From Pantoea rwandensis (lineage in GTDB: Bacteria; Pseudomonadota; Gammaproteobacteria; Enterobacterales; Enterobacteriaceae): a stretch of DNA of 64,000 nucleotides. Positions 9,251-19,537 of the stretch are shown here, piece by piece. Position 1 is the stretch's first letter; every line of letters starts with the position of its first letter. The position numbers and the translations under genes are program-made. The stretch lies in assembly GCF_002095475.1 (NCBI RefSeq), contig NZ_MLFR01000015.1, forward strand, positions 60,684-124,683. Direction: 5' to 3'. The notes below the pieces were generated by a model. That model did not search any database and was not told the origin of the DNA. It saw only the letters and a list, made by a program, of their open reading frames with translations.

Positions 9251-10897
9251 CTATCCCTCCATGCCGCTAATAGTGATCATATCGTCATCCGCCTTTGCAC
9301 GATAAATTCGTTTTCCGCCATCGTAAAATTTAATTTCTTTACTTGATTTAGCCTGTTCAGCAATAAGTTCTACAATTTCATCCAGCAGTACAATGGCATT
9401 TTTGTCATATTTATTTGGCCGATAGCCATTATTCAGCTTATCCAACAACTCAAAAAGATTCAGGCCGATATGGACATGTGGTAATGAGGTTTCACCAACT
9501 TTTAAATAGACATCAAAGCCAGCTGGGTGAGCAGTATGTTTGTTACGAATTGTATCCCAGTCAGGTCTTACTTCTACAGGAGCAGTTATTTTGACACCAC
9601 CAAACTCCCCCAGAAAGAAATCTTCTTTATGTATACTTAATTCGGGTGCTTTACGGTTGGCGTAGCGCTGAATGCCAGCGATAAGTTCGAATGCATAAAA
9701 ACGATTCAATATTTTTTTCTGTTCTGAATCTGCGGTGTAATTTTTATGCTGGTGCCAAATTTTTGAGTAGCGTTCGAACAGTGATTCGTTGAAAAATGCG
9801 GAAAACTTTCGATGATAATTGTTTCCCAGTGATTCGTGTTGTAATAGCCAAAAAAGTCGAATCAAAGAGACAGCATCCCCGGGCTTGACGTTTTGCCGGT
9901 CAAACTTAATGTGCAAAGGTTCAAGTGCAGTCAGAAAATCATCAAGATCGTCGTCAACCAACCCAAGCTCATAGCGTAAAATAAACTGATCCAGTTCATA
10001 GCTGTGCAATCTGGAGGGATCAAAATCGGAAACTTTTTTGATCAGATCATTTTCTTCACTATTAAAGAGGTTATCAAATAAATAACCGGGACCAGTTAGC
10101 AGATGATGCAAAAAATCCAACAATGTTCTTGTTGTAACAAACTGGTCTTTAATTAATCGAGACTTAAATAACTGAGTAATTAATACATCCTGAACTCCAG
10201 ACATGCAAAGCAGATTGAAGTTAGCGACTGTAATTAAATCAGATTGTGTTGCTTCATTTCGTCTAAAAATAGTATAAAATAAATTACCATCATCTTTTCC
10301 AGTTAACTTAATTAGCAGTTTTTTTATAAATGATGAATACTGTCTTCCTTCATCAAATTGGAATTTTGGGTAATTTTCAAAATCAAAAAAATAACAATTA
10401 CCACTGTTAAATGGACCGCTATTTTTTTTCTGCTTAGATAAAAACTTATCAATGACTAAGCGAAGCGACTCATGACGATCAGCCCCCTCTCTGGCAAAAT
10501 TGGCCAGCATCCCTGTATTGACGCCTATCAACAATGGGCATGATTGCTGATGGTTGTCGAACAAATTGTTCAATGCATCAATGGCAGTTTGTTGAGGTGC
10601 AAAACTGTGAGTAGCATCAAGATGAAAAGAAAATCGCTGATTATATTTTAAATTTGACTTACAGCGAGTTAAAATTTCAGACTTACCATCCCCACTACTG
10701 CCACACAAAAAAATTATTTCATTGGGTTTGGCTACATCCAAATGACGCAGCAAATCTTCTTCAATATCTTGTTGAACAAAGAGTTGATCCTTTAACTGAT
10801 CAAACACGTCTTTTTGGCGCTGTCTTACCGTGGTGACTGAAAACGAAGATGACTTCGCGAGTACACCCAACGCCTTGCGTAATGTGATTGCGTTCAT
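9251..10897 (-). CDS. dptF: DptF, phosphorothioation-dependent restriction NTPase
   Basis: The first gene of the dptFGH operon, 548 residues. A P-loop (FLCGSSGDGKSEIL) lies at about residues 63-76, consistent with the NTPase annotation of DptF family proteins. The C-terminal part shows no recognisable domain. The Shine-Dalgarno sequence is weak (GAAG five bases before ATG). The upstream ~130 bp is AT-rich and probably contains the operon promoter, though no convincing -35/-10 pair stands out. Together with DptG and DptH the product is expected to attack unmodified DNA, while DndCDE (the operon ending at base 810) protects the host chromosome. Confidence 0.85.
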   Translation of the reverse strand: MNAITLRKALGVLAKSSSFSVTTVRQRQKDVFDQLKDQLFVQQDIEEDLLRHLDVAKPNEIIFLCGSSGDGKSEILTRCKSNLKYNQRFSFHLDATHSFAPQQTAIDALNNLFDNHQQSCPLLIGVNTGMLANFAREGADRHESLRLVIDKFLSKQKKNSGPFNSGNCYFFDFENYPKFQFDEGRQYSSFIKKLLIKLTGKDDGNLFYTIFRRNEATQSDLITVANFNLLCMSGVQDVLITQLFKSRLIKDQFVTTRTLLDFLHHLLTGPGYLFDNLFNSEENDLIKKVSDFDPSRLHSYELDQFILRYELGLVDDDLDDFLTALEPLHIKFDRQNVKPGDAVSLIRLFWLLQHESLGNNYHRKFSAFFNESLFERYSKIWHQHKNYTADSEQKKILNRFYAFELIAGIQRYANRKAPELSIHKEDFFLGEFGGVKITAPVEVRPDWDTIRNKHTAHPAGFDVYLKVGETSLPHVHIGLNLFELLDKLNNGYRPNKYDKNAIVLLDEIVELIAEQAKSSKEIKFYDGGKRIYRAKADDDMITISGMEG

Positions 10898-11219
10898 AAC
10901 TTCATGTTCTCAATAAAAGAATTATCTTATTGTATACAAGCTAATCTATGATCACTATATTCTTTTTACTCTCTTTAAAAGTGAGCATCTGTCTCATCAT
11001 CGAATCCTATGACGTTGACCACATTAGACTTACTGACTATTCGTTATAGGAGGTCTAATACCTAGACTTAGAATGGAAACCTCATAACATTTAGAAAGCA
11101 CTAAAATTTGGATATTTAAAAGATGTGTTAAGACGCCTTTTAAAATTTTAATCGTATGATTACCTGACCTTAAGTGTCGATATTTTTTCTTATTTTTCAA
11201 TAACTTGATGGTATTTACA

Positions 11220-11690
11220 CTAACCTTATAGCTATCAATATGGTCCCCATACCACTGTAATATCGCCCTTCCCTGATCCATAAACTGCACAGGCTTGTAC
11301 TTACCCCGGATCGCGCTCTTGTCCACATGTGCCAGCTACGACTCAATCCATGCCGCAGCCCTGCTAATGCAGGATATTACTAATCATGTGCCGGAAACAA
11401 TGAACTGTCGCCCTCAATTGATACCTAATTCGCTTTACCACCTAATTAATACTCACTTCATTCATTATCTTGGTTATGTAATTACGTCCCGGTAATACCT
11501 GCGAATAACGCCCGTAACAGCTTGGATTTCGTGTAATGCTTAAACCGCCTGATTTGACACGAAACGCTGCATCTTACTTCGTTCTTTAGGCACTTCCTAA
11601 ATCTCTTTATCAAGGTCAAGACCAAACTCTTTCTATTCCGCCAAGCGTAACTAAATAGTGCGCATGATCTGGGCCTTAATAATTTAATTA
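11220..11690 (-). pseudogene. Decayed P4-type tyrosine integrase (C-terminal catalytic part)
   Basis: Minus-strand translation, allowing stops and shifts, gives a recognisable P4-family integrase in order: RTI*LRLAE*KEFGLDLDKEI (compare RTSELRLAEW.EFDLD), then VPKERSKM, then the HxxR box as FRHMISNILH, then WIES*LAHVDKSAIRGKYK, ending QWYGDHIDS. Several stops sit where the family has tryptophan (TGG to TAG). The gene is clearly dead. Sequence on either side (10,898-11,219 and 11,691-11,809) holds nothing else I can identify. It marks an older integration event inside this mosaic island. Confidence 0.8.
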
Positions 11691-11809
11691 AGTATGGGTT
11701 TCAGATGTTGAAGAATGTATTGCTTCTCTGAAAATCCATACAAGTTTACTTAGTTGCTTAAATTCTTTATAGTCAAACCCCCTTGGTTATCACCAAGAGG
11801 TGCTTGAGC

Positions 11810-13567
11810 CTATGCTTCTAATGGCCATATTTTTGGAGACATTTCAGCAATGTCTTCACAACGTTCAGATATCCAGTCAGGACTCCAATAACGGCCTTTA
11901 TTTCCACTATTATAAATTTCAGCAGTAGTCGGGAAAATAGAATTACTGTATTCATCTTGCTTTGTAGAAAAAATACTATTTTTTATTTTTTGGTTTATTT
12001 GCCTTTGTAATAAGGTCATATTACCTAGATTATACACGTAATCTTTTATAGTTGTTCCTTTTGGGATTATTATATTAGGATCTTGCTCCCATTTAGTTGT
12101 ATCCTGCGGCAAAACATGCTCTAAATGTATTTCGGAATAATTGGGTATACTTTGACTATTATTGATGTGAAGATAACATTTAGAAAGTATATATTTAGCA
12201 ATTTGATTATCTTGCGTTTTAAACTGCATTATCGCTTGTTTAAAAGCATTATCACCAACTTTTTCAGCCTGACTTGCAAAAGGGGCTAAAATAGTTTCGT
12301 CATCACAGTCTTTCCGCATCCTTAATAAAACTTCATCAAATATTTTTTTTGCCCCTCCTACAGAATAATCGCAAACAGTTATCCATCGAAAAAGAAATGA
12401 GAGACTTAGCTTACATAATGGGACTATCAAATCCTGTCTCTTTTCATTAGCAAACATTATTAAAGGGTAGCAAGTAGTATATTTAAGGGAGTTAATCTCA
12501 CCACAATAAGTTAAATATTTTTGCTTGGTGTGTAAACACCCAGGGAATGTTAATTCAGATGAGGCATATATGGATAATTTAGAAGCGAGGTCTTTAAGAT
12601 TACCAGAAAAATCTAAAATGTCATTATCTACGTTGTCAATATACCTTCCAACATTTTTATATAACTCTTTTTTAGTAATATTTTGCCCCTGTATTGCTTC
12701 CCAATAGACTCTCAAGAAATCCACAGAAGAAAGCCTACTACTTTCAACATCTCCTATCATTTCATCCCAATTAGTCAGTAATTTTTCACTTTTTTTTGTA
12801 TCCCCTCCAGCTCGCATCAAGATCTTATTTTTTACCAAATCAGAAACACTTAAATCCATTCCCTTTGAATTTAAGGACTCAAATAATAAAAAAGCATCAT
12901 AATCAGTTTCTACTTCAATAGTAATAAATTTTAATTTTTTTACAATGTGCACCAAAACATCATTGAGTTGTTGCAGTGCATCCTCATCAGTAAACTCTTC
13001 CAAAATACACTTTGAAAATATCTTTTTAGTTTTTATCAATCTTTTATCACTTTTAACTATTCTTTGCTTGTTTTCTGTAAAGCAAATATTTTCTTGCTCC
13101 TCGTCAGTTATTATCTGTTGAAACAAGTCATCGTCTTTTCTGTTTAACCGCAAAAAATAATTGTCAGGTTCACTCGGTTCTCTCAATCTTGCCCGTGATA
13201 TGCCAGATATTTTTCTGGCTAAAGCTTGGTTTTTTTTATCCCTAAGAGCTTTGTTGAACACTTCTGGACTGTTAGGAAAGGCTTCACCTAACGATGCAAT
13301 AACTGAAAAGAGAATTGAGAATGTAGCAAGCCTTTGTTGACCATCAACTATATCAAAAATATCACTACTATTACTGTCTTTTTTTAGCACCACTGTCCCC
13401 ATGAAATATTCTGAGCTTTGCTTATACGAAGTTATTATATCTAACCACAAAGTTTCCACTTCACTTATAGTCCATGCATAGTCACGCTGGTAATCAGGGA
13501 CGCAATATTGAGTTTCTAATCCAGATAATATTTTCTCCAAACTTTTACTTTCTGGTATTATATTCAT
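11810..13567 (-). CDS. DUF262/DUF1524 protein, GmrSD/SspE-like nuclease candidate
   Basis: A protein of 585 residues with an N-terminal DUF262 (ParB-like) domain containing IVDGQQRLATF at about residues 73-83, and a C-terminal DUF1524 HNH-type domain with HLEHVLPQ near residue 480 followed by NLGNMTLL near 515. This architecture is shared by GmrSD (type IV restriction of modified DNA) and by SspE, a phosphorothioation-sensing nuclease. AAGGA upstream of the ATG supports the start. It stands alone, about 900 bp upstream of dptF and on the same strand, separated by the dead integrase. A role in anti-phage defence is a fair inference. Whether it senses phosphorothioate is unknown. Confidence 0.82.
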   Translation of the reverse strand: MNIIPESKSLEKILSGLETQYCVPDYQRDYAWTISEVETLWLDIITSYKQSSEYFMGTVVLKKDSNSSDIFDIVDGQQRLATFSILFSVIASLGEAFPNSPEVFNKALRDKKNQALARKISGISRARLREPSEPDNYFLRLNRKDDDLFQQIITDEEQENICFTENKQRIVKSDKRLIKTKKIFSKCILEEFTDEDALQQLNDVLVHIVKKLKFITIEVETDYDAFLLFESLNSKGMDLSVSDLVKNKILMRAGGDTKKSEKLLTNWDEMIGDVESSRLSSVDFLRVYWEAIQGQNITKKELYKNVGRYIDNVDNDILDFSGNLKDLASKLSIYASSELTFPGCLHTKQKYLTYCGEINSLKYTTCYPLIMFANEKRQDLIVPLCKLSLSFLFRWITVCDYSVGGAKKIFDEVLLRMRKDCDDETILAPFASQAEKVGDNAFKQAIMQFKTQDNQIAKYILSKCYLHINNSQSIPNYSEIHLEHVLPQDTTKWEQDPNIIIPKGTTIKDYVYNLGNMTLLQRQINQKIKNSIFSTKQDEYSNSIFPTTAEIYNSGNKGRYWSPDWISERCEDIAEMSPKIWPLEA

Positions 13568-13976
13568 TAAAAAGTCCTTTCAATTAAAATCAACTTGTGG
13601 GCAAGCATCGACACAGTATGTCCGCCTTGAATTATCTCTTGCAATTCTCCTGATTCTAATGTAAAGACACTATTGTTGCAATACCTAATTAGCTAACTCT
13701 ACCTTGAACTACATTGTTACTTATCGGTTTACAACTTGGTTGCTTTAAAAAAATTAATTTTTCATTTTTAATTCATTTCACCTTATACTTACCAGACGAA
13801 TTAAATTATTAATACATCCCACACCATTGCCACAGATAATTTACTTGACAGCTCACCTTTATTTTAATATTTGCACATCGAAAATGGTATCAGGTCCTAT
13901 TCACAGCTTTGAAATGACCATTAACACAGTAGTATCATTATTTAAAAAGAAATTTTCTTGACGTAAGCTTAGTAAC
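13568..13976 (+). other. AT-rich intergenic stretch without a recognisable gene
   Basis: About 410 bp, strongly AT-rich with several short A/T tracts. It contains the upstream region of the DUF262 gene and ends at the IS3 remnant. I find no ORF with a credible start, no RNA gene and no clear att-like repeat. A promoter for the DUF262 gene must lie here but I cannot place it with confidence. Confidence 0.5.
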
Positions 13977-14796
13977 TCACCCAACAAGCTCAGAACCATT
14001 ATCAGTTTTCAAAAGTTGTGGTAATCGTCGCCTAAGTACAATGCTGTCCAGCATCTCAGCCACTTCTGCAGGCCGAAGGTTCTGACCCACACAGATCTCC
14101 AGACATTCACGTGTGTAGAGGTCAACGACCGTCAGCCGGCTGACCATCAAACAACACACCAGAGACAAAATCCATGCCCCATTGGTTCGGCCAGAGCCCG
14201 GAAACTGTGGCTGACTTTTCACTACGGATTTATTGCGGCACGGACGTTTGAGCCGAAGCGACAGCCACTGCTCACGGTGGTAACGGTAAATGCGCTTATG
14301 AACATCGCAACAGCCCTCACGTTTTAGCAGGATATGCACCCTGCGCTAACCATAGTGAACACGGGTTTGGTGATTTACTTTATGCGCAGGCGCAACACAC
14401 TGTCGTCTGCCGCAACAGAGCGGTATCGGTACGAATTGTGGCTGATCTGCAGCGTAAAACAGACCTGTCTCTCACTGGCACCGTATCGGGTCTGTAAGTC
14501 ACTGACCCACTCACGCAGGCGTGCCAGCGTCAGCTCTTTTTTGCCAGCACATCCTGCAGCATGGCCTTGTCGAGGCTGAGATCGGCAACCACCTTCTTAA
14601 GGCGAAGGTTTTCTTCCTCAAGCTGCCGTATGTGCCTGAGTTCTTATGGCGAAATCCCGCCGTATTTTTTGCGCCATGTTTAAAAAGTGGCGTCGGAGAT
14701 GACCAGATTGCGGCAACCTTCGGGTACGGATGTAGCTAGGTCAGCCTGCTTCAGGGCAAAGACAATCTGCTATTCGGTGAATCGTGACTTTTTCAT
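13977..14796 (-). mobile_element. IS3-family insertion sequence remnant
   Basis: Minus-strand translation starting at the ATG at 14796 (GGAGG upstream) gives an IS3-type Orf[20 protein letters not shown], then an in-frame TTT-TAA where TFY/TFN is usual, then WRKKYGGISP, then LRQLEEEN-like and DLSLDKAMLQDV segments. The OrfB part follows as NGAWILSL, VDLYTRECLEI and LLKTDNGSE, part of the DDE integrase core. It is cut off just after this motif, so the last catalytic glutamate region is missing. Multiple stops and the truncation make it non-functional. No intact terminal inverted repeats were found. Confidence 0.8.
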
Positions 14797-14811
14797 CGGC
14801 ACAACCTCCGC

Positions 14812-15251
14812 TCGGAGATGTGACTATTGGCGTGGCTCTGAATGATACGGCGTGCAAGGTACTGAAGGGGCAGATTGGGAAGCATTCACGCTGGGTGTTT
14901 GTTCACAACAAACCCAAGCATCACAGCGATGGAACGCTGGCACCGGCGGGCAGGAAAATGCGCAGTGATGATAACACGGCGTGGAATATCGGTCTAAAGC
15001 ATGCAGGCATAGAGGATTTCAGATTTCACGATCTGCGACACCCCTGGGCAAGCTGGTTAATCCAGTCTGGTGTTCCGCTTTCAGCTCTGCAGGAAATGGG
15101 GGGAAGGGAAAGCATTGAAATTGTGCGCCGGTATGCTCACCTAGCACCGAACCATCTGATGGAACATGCGCGTAAAATTGACTCACTTTTAGGGGGTGAC
15201 GACAAAAATACGACACAAGGGGAAAATCAGGTGGGATTGAAGTTGGCGTAA
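14812..15251 (+). pseudogene. Truncated phage-type tyrosine integrase (C-terminal part)
   Basis: The frame encodes the catalytic C-terminal ~145 residues of a lambda-like integrase: RWVFVHNKP, then [16 protein letters not shown] carrying the HxxR box, then [12 protein letters not shown] with the nucleophile tyrosine. The N-terminal DNA-binding half and the first catalytic arginine region are absent. The left edge coincides with the start of the IS3 remnant, so the IS probably destroyed it. Two positions look degenerate (HDLRHP for HDLRHT, and GGRES for GGWES). It ends 15 bp from the tRNA-Arg gene, the usual place for an integrase of an element inserted in that tRNA. Confidence 0.82.
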
Positions 15252-15266
15252 GTGATTGAAAGTATT

Positions 15267-15343
15267 TGGTACGCCCTACAGGATTCGAACCTGTGACCTA
15301 CGGCTTAGAAGGCCGGTGCTCTATCCAGCTGAGCTAAGGGCGC
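15267..15343 (-). tRNA. argU: tRNA-Arg (anticodon UCU)
   Basis: A 77-nt cloverleaf on the minus strand. The acceptor begins GCGCCC, the anticodon loop CTTCTAA gives anticodon UCU, the T-loop is GGTTCGAATCC, and a CCA end is encoded. It corresponds to E. coli argU, which also lies beside folD and is the attachment site of the DLP12 prophage. The truncated integrase next to its 3' end is consistent with use of this tRNA as an integration site here too. Confidence 0.96.
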
Positions 15344-15359
15344 ATAGTGGTTGCGTCGG

Positions 15360-15387
15360 ATTATACGTTTGCACGCTCTGCCGTCAA
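15360..15387 (-). promoter_or_regulatory. Sigma-70 promoter of tRNA-Arg
   Basis: On the minus strand TTGACG (15387-15382) and a perfect TATAAT (15365-15360) are separated by 16 bp. The -10 box lies 16 bp upstream of the tRNA 5' end. The match is close to consensus, as expected for a tRNA gene. Confidence 0.8.
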
Positions 15388-15506
15388 CGTTTTTGCCGTC
15401 CTGCGGCGCCAGAGTGTTGAATCATTGAGCAATCCGTCCTTAATCTCGAACAGAACTCCCCAATATCGAGCCATACGCCCCTACCCCCCAACACTCCCCT
15501 AACCTC

Positions 15507-16022
15507 TCAATGCCGCTTACGCCACTCGCTCATCGACACCAGATTGCTCACCTCGCCAGACTCCCCTTCCAGCTCGATCCCCTGCTGCGTAAACCGCGCA
15601 TTATATTGCTCACGCAGCGCATGCAGCTCCGCACTCTCCGGTTCCAGCTGCCGCAAAAAACCTAACGCCAACAACAGCTGCTGTCGCGAAATCAGTCCTG
15701 AAAATCCGGCCTTGGTCAAAATCCCGTGCCAGCGCACCGCGTTCGCGTCACCGCCATCCACAATCAGCACCTGCCAAATCAGCAGTACCGCCGCGCCGTT
15801 GCCCAAATGGGTCTCGTTATCCCCTGAGATGTAGTCAGTGAACTCTTTGGCCGCGTCTTTGCCCATCAGTGAAAGCATGGATTCGACATGCACGGGCGGC
15901 AGTTGCAGCCTTTTACTCAGCCCTTGCGCGGCGTGACGTGAACCCGCCGTCAGCAGTTGAAATCCTACAACAAACACCACTACCAGCGTGGCGAGCATTA
16001 ACCAAATCATCACGGCATCCAC
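15507..16022 (-). CDS. DUF1198 family membrane-anchored protein (YicN-like)
   Basis: A protein of 171 residues. The N-terminus (IWLMLATLVVVFVVGF) is a single membrane segment, followed by a cytosolic region that resembles E. coli YicN (DUF1198): VESMLSLMGKDAAKEF and AAVLLIWQVLIVDG. Function is unknown. The GTG at 16022 has AGGAA five bases upstream; the ATG at 16010 would match YicN better at the N-terminus, so the start is uncertain by four codons. It is a single gene flanked by the tRNA and the divergent folD. Confidence 0.75.
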   Translation of the reverse strand: MDAVMIWLMLATLVVVFVVGFQLLTAGSRHAAQGLSKRLQLPPVHVESMLSLMGKDAAKEFTDYISGDNETHLGNGAAVLLIWQVLIVDGGDANAVRWHGILTKAGFSGLISRQQLLLALGFLRQLEPESAELHALREQYNARFTQQGIELEGESGEVSNLVSMSEWRKRH

Positions 16023-16186
16023 ATAATTTCCTGAGGGACATAATACGCGCTAAGGCAGGCTCGCGTCACTGCGGAAAGTCGTGAAACGCACTGGCGAAAT
16101 GAATCTCTACCTGACAGCCGGACGCGCTTCTGACAGAATAGGCGCCAATCCCCGATTTAACTTTCTACAGATGGATTTCCTCTCTG

Positions 16187-17053
16187 ATGGCAGCAAAAAT
16201 TATTGACGGTAAAACGATTGCGCAGCAGGTGCGCCTTGAGGTTGCCGAAAAAGTACAGCAGCGTCTGGCAGCCGGTAAACGTGCACCAGGTTTGGCAGTC
16301 GTGCTGGTGGGTGAAAACCCCGCTTCGCAGATCTATGTCGCTAGCAAACGTCGCGCCTGTGATGAAGTGGGCTTTCTCTCCCGCTCTTACGATCTGCCGG
16401 CCACCACCAGCGAAGCCGATCTGCTAGAACTGATTGATGCGCTGAACAATGACAACGAAATCGACGGCATTCTGGTTCAGCTCCCGCTGCCAGCCGGTAT
16501 TGATAATGTCAAAGTGCTGGAACGCATCGTGCCAGACAAAGATGTCGATGGCTTCCATCCGTACAACATTGGTCGTCTGTGCCAGCGCGCACCGAAGCTG
16601 CGTCCGTGTACGCCGCGCGGCATCGTGACGCTGCTGGAGCGCTATAACATCGATACCTATGGCCTGAACGCCGTGGTGGTTGGCGCATCCAATATCGTCG
16701 GTCGTCCGATGAGCATGGAGTTGCTGCTGGCGGGTTGCACCACCACCGTGACGCACCGTTTCACCAAAGATCTGCGTCACCACGTTGAGCACGCCGATCT
16801 GCTGGTGGTGGCAGTCGGTAAGCCGGGCTTTATTCCCGGTGACTGGATCAAGCCAGGCGCGGTGGTGATTGATGTCGGTATTAACCGTCTGGAAAGCGGC
16901 AAAGTGGTCGGCGATGTGGATTTTGCGTCAGCGTCTGAGCGTGCGTCTTACATCACTCCGGTTCCCGGTGGCGTCGGTCCAATGACCGTAGCAACCCTGA
17001 TTCAAAATACATTAGTGGCGTGTGAAGAGTATCACGACGTCGAGGAGGCATAA
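16187..17053 (+). CDS. folD: FolD, methylenetetrahydrofolate dehydrogenase/cyclohydrolase
   Basis: A bifunctional cytosolic enzyme of one-carbon metabolism: NADP-dependent oxidation of 5,10-methylene-THF and hydrolysis to 10-formyl-THF. At 288 residues it has the family length. Visible signatures are [13 protein letters not shown] (catalytic Lys region), [10 protein letters not shown] and [12 protein letters not shown] (nucleotide binding). The gene overlaps ybcJ by one base (TAATG), indicating one transcript. The position beside tRNA-Arg(UCU) is conserved with E. coli. Confidence 0.98.
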   Translation: MAAKIIDGKTIAQQVRLEVAEKVQQRLAAGKRAPGLAVVLVGENPASQIYVASKRRACDEVGFLSRSYDLPATTSEADLLELIDALNNDNEIDGILVQLPLPAGIDNVKVLERIVPDKDVDGFHPYNIGRLCQRAPKLRPCTPRGIVTLLERYNIDTYGLNAVVVGASNIVGRPMSMELLLAGCTTTVTHRFTKDLRHHVEHADLLVVAVGKPGFIPGDWIKPGAVVIDVGINRLESGKVVGDVDFASASERASYITPVPGGVGPMTVATLIQNTLVACEEYHDVEEA

Positions 17054-17265
17054 TGGCCAGTTTTTCATTGGGCGAACATGCCCACGTTGATTTGTGTGAC
17101 CTGCTGAAACTCGAAGGTTGGGTCCAGAGCGGTGCGCAGGCAAAAGTCGCGATCGCGGAAGGTGAAGTGCGTGTTGATGGCGCAGTTGAAACGCGTAAGC
17201 GCTGCAAGATTGTTGCAGGCCAGAAAGTTGAGTTCGCCGGTTTTAAAATCACCGTTGTAGCTTAA
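17053..17265 (+). CDS. ybcJ: YbcJ, S4-like RNA-binding protein
   Basis: A small protein of 70 residues with an S4-type RNA-binding fold signature (GWVQSGAQAKVAIAEGEVRVDG). E. coli YbcJ has the same size and place and is associated with ribosome-related RNA binding; its exact role is not settled. It starts at the ATG overlapping the folD stop and is followed by a strong terminator. Confidence 0.93.
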   Translation: MASFSLGEHAHVDLCDLLKLEGWVQSGAQAKVAIAEGEVRVDGAVETRKRCKIVAGQKVEFAGFKITVVA

Positions 17266-17285
17266 ACGTTCAGGCAAATAAAAAA

Positions 17286-17314
17286 GGGGCGAACTGCGGT
17301 TCGCCCCTTTTTTT
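17286..17314 (+). terminator. Terminator of folD-ybcJ
   Basis: A 9-bp perfect stem GGGGCGAAC/GTTCGCCCC with loop TGCG, followed by seven T. It is preceded by an A-run, so it can also act on the minus strand for cysS transcripts that pass the repeats. Confidence 0.92.
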
Positions 17315-17335
17315 ATTCTGCGGCCTGTGAGTCCA

Positions 17336-17430
17336 GGTACGCATAAATGCGTACCCTACAATCTCGTCTTTGGTGCCGATGAAAGCGCGCCGTACAATCT
17401 GCAGCATCTGGGTGCCGATGAAAGCGCACC
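17336..17430. repeat. REP-like palindrome and two degenerate copies
   Basis: A perfect 20-bp palindrome, GGTACGCATAAATGCGTACC, is followed by CTAC (its complement reads GTAG then the palindrome). Two looser copies with core GGTGCCGATGAAAGCGC follow at 17372 and 17411. The element lies between convergent ybcJ and cysS. It is one member of a family seen repeatedly in this window. Confidence 0.8.
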
Positions 17431-17438
17431 CGTTGAGA

Positions 17439-18824
17439 TTACTTACGACGCCAGCTCGAACCCTGCGGGCCATCTTCCACGATCACGCCCAGCTCGTTCA
17501 GCTTGTCACGCGCCACGTCTGCCTGTGCCCAATCTTTTGCAGCACGCGCGTCGGAACGGGCTTTGACCCAATGCTCGATTTCCGCGACTTCATCATCGTT
17601 CACCTGCGCACTGCTTTGCAGGAACTGTTCAGGGTCCTGCTGCAAAATGCCCAACACATCCGCCAACTGACGCAGTTTTGCGGCCAACGCATCAGACGCG
17701 GCTTTGTCTTCCGTTTTCAGGCGATTCACTTCACGCGCCATATCGAAGAACACCGAATAGGCTTCTGGCGTGTTGAAGTCGTCATCCATCGCCGCACGGA
17801 AGCGCGCTTCAAACTCTTCGCCGCCCGCTGCCGTGGCATTGGCATCGGTGTGACGCAGCGCAGTGTAGAGACGCTCCAGCGCCGCACGCGCCTGGTTGAG
17901 GTTGTCTTCGCCGTAGTTGAGCTGGCTGCGATAGTGGCCCGACATCAGGAAGTAACGCACGGTTTCCGCATCGTAATGCGCCAGCACGTCACGCACGGTG
18001 AAGAAGTTGCCGAGTGATTTCGACATCTTCTCACGATCGATCATCACCATGCCGGAGTGCATCCAGTAATTGACGTACTGGCCGTCGTGCGCACAGGTAG
18101 ACTGCGCCACTTCGTTTTCGTGGTGCGGGAACATCAGATCCGAACCGCCGCCGTGGATGTCGAAGTGGGTGCCCAGCTGTTTGCAGTTCATCGCAGAACA
18201 TTCAATGTGCCAGCCCGGACGACCGTTGCCCCACGGCGAATTCCACGCGGGTTCGTTAGGTTTGGACATTTTCCACAACACGAAGTCCATCGGGTTGCGT
18301 TTGATTTCAGCGATTTCTACGCGCGCGCCCGCCTGCAGCTGAGTCAGATCCTGACGTGACAGCACGCCATAACCTTTGTCGCTCAGCACATCGAACATTA
18401 CATCGCCGTTATCAGCAACATAAGCGTGTTTGCGCTCGATTAAACGCTCAACCATTTCGATGATTTCAGGGATGTGGCGCGTGGCACGCGGCTCCAGATC
18501 CGGCGGCAGAATGCCCAGCGCGTCAAAATCTTTGTGCATCTCGGCGATCATACGGTTGGTCAGCGTTTCAATGCTCTCACCGTTTTCGTTAGCACGTTTG
18601 ATAATCTTGTCTTCAATATCGGTGATGTTACGCACATATTTGAGCTGATAGCCTACATAGCGCAGATAACGTGACACCACATCAAATGCAACGAAGGTAC
18701 GCCCATGACCGATGTGACAGAGGTCGTAAACCGTAATTCCACAGACGTACATGCCGATCTGACCAGCGTGGATCGGTTTAAATTCCTCTTTCTGTCGACT
18801 CAGGGTGTTATAGATCTTCAACAT
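17439..18824 (-). CDS. cysS: CysS, cysteinyl-tRNA synthetase
   Basis: Class I aminoacyl-tRNA synthetase charging tRNA-Cys; 461 residues, as in E. coli. The HIGH box appears as [12 protein letters not shown], zinc ligands include [10 protein letters not shown] and WHIECSAM, and KMSKS occurs as [11 protein letters not shown]. It is transcribed divergently from ppiB, with about 220 bp between them that must hold both promoters. Confidence 0.98.
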   Translation of the reverse strand: MLKIYNTLSRQKEEFKPIHAGQIGMYVCGITVYDLCHIGHGRTFVAFDVVSRYLRYVGYQLKYVRNITDIEDKIIKRANENGESIETLTNRMIAEMHKDFDALGILPPDLEPRATRHIPEIIEMVERLIERKHAYVADNGDVMFDVLSDKGYGVLSRQDLTQLQAGARVEIAEIKRNPMDFVLWKMSKPNEPAWNSPWGNGRPGWHIECSAMNCKQLGTHFDIHGGGSDLMFPHHENEVAQSTCAHDGQYVNYWMHSGMVMIDREKMSKSLGNFFTVRDVLAHYDAETVRYFLMSGHYRSQLNYGEDNLNQARAALERLYTALRHTDANATAAGGEEFEARFRAAMDDDFNTPEAYSVFFDMAREVNRLKTEDKAASDALAAKLRQLADVLGILQQDPEQFLQSSAQVNDDEVAEIEHWVKARSDARAAKDWAQADVARDKLNELGVIVEDGPQGSSWRRK

Positions 18825-19042
18825 TGAACGGTTCCGTTATTTACGTTTGCGGGATACGCCTTTCCAGCGTAGCTGGACATTGTGCCGTATTTTTCTCAGT
18901 TGTGCATCGCTCGCTTACCTTCTATAGCTGCCTTACTGACGAGCTATTGGAAATTGTGATATAAGAGGCGTCTACAAAAATGCCCCGCCGCTTAGCAGGC
19001 GCGGCAGTTGATACTGACGACACCCGTAACAGGACGAATATA

Positions 19043-19536
<494 letters not shown>

Positions 19537-19537
<1 letters not shown>

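Noticed and set aside
11030..11326. A 98-codon minus-strand ORF as a small real gene
   Set aside because: Its N-terminal third is the tail of the decayed P4 integrase; the rest shows no homology or start signal.
17370..18017. A 215-codon plus-strand frame opposite the end of cysS
   Set aside because: Antisense shadow of cysS; begins in the REP-like repeats and has no start signal.
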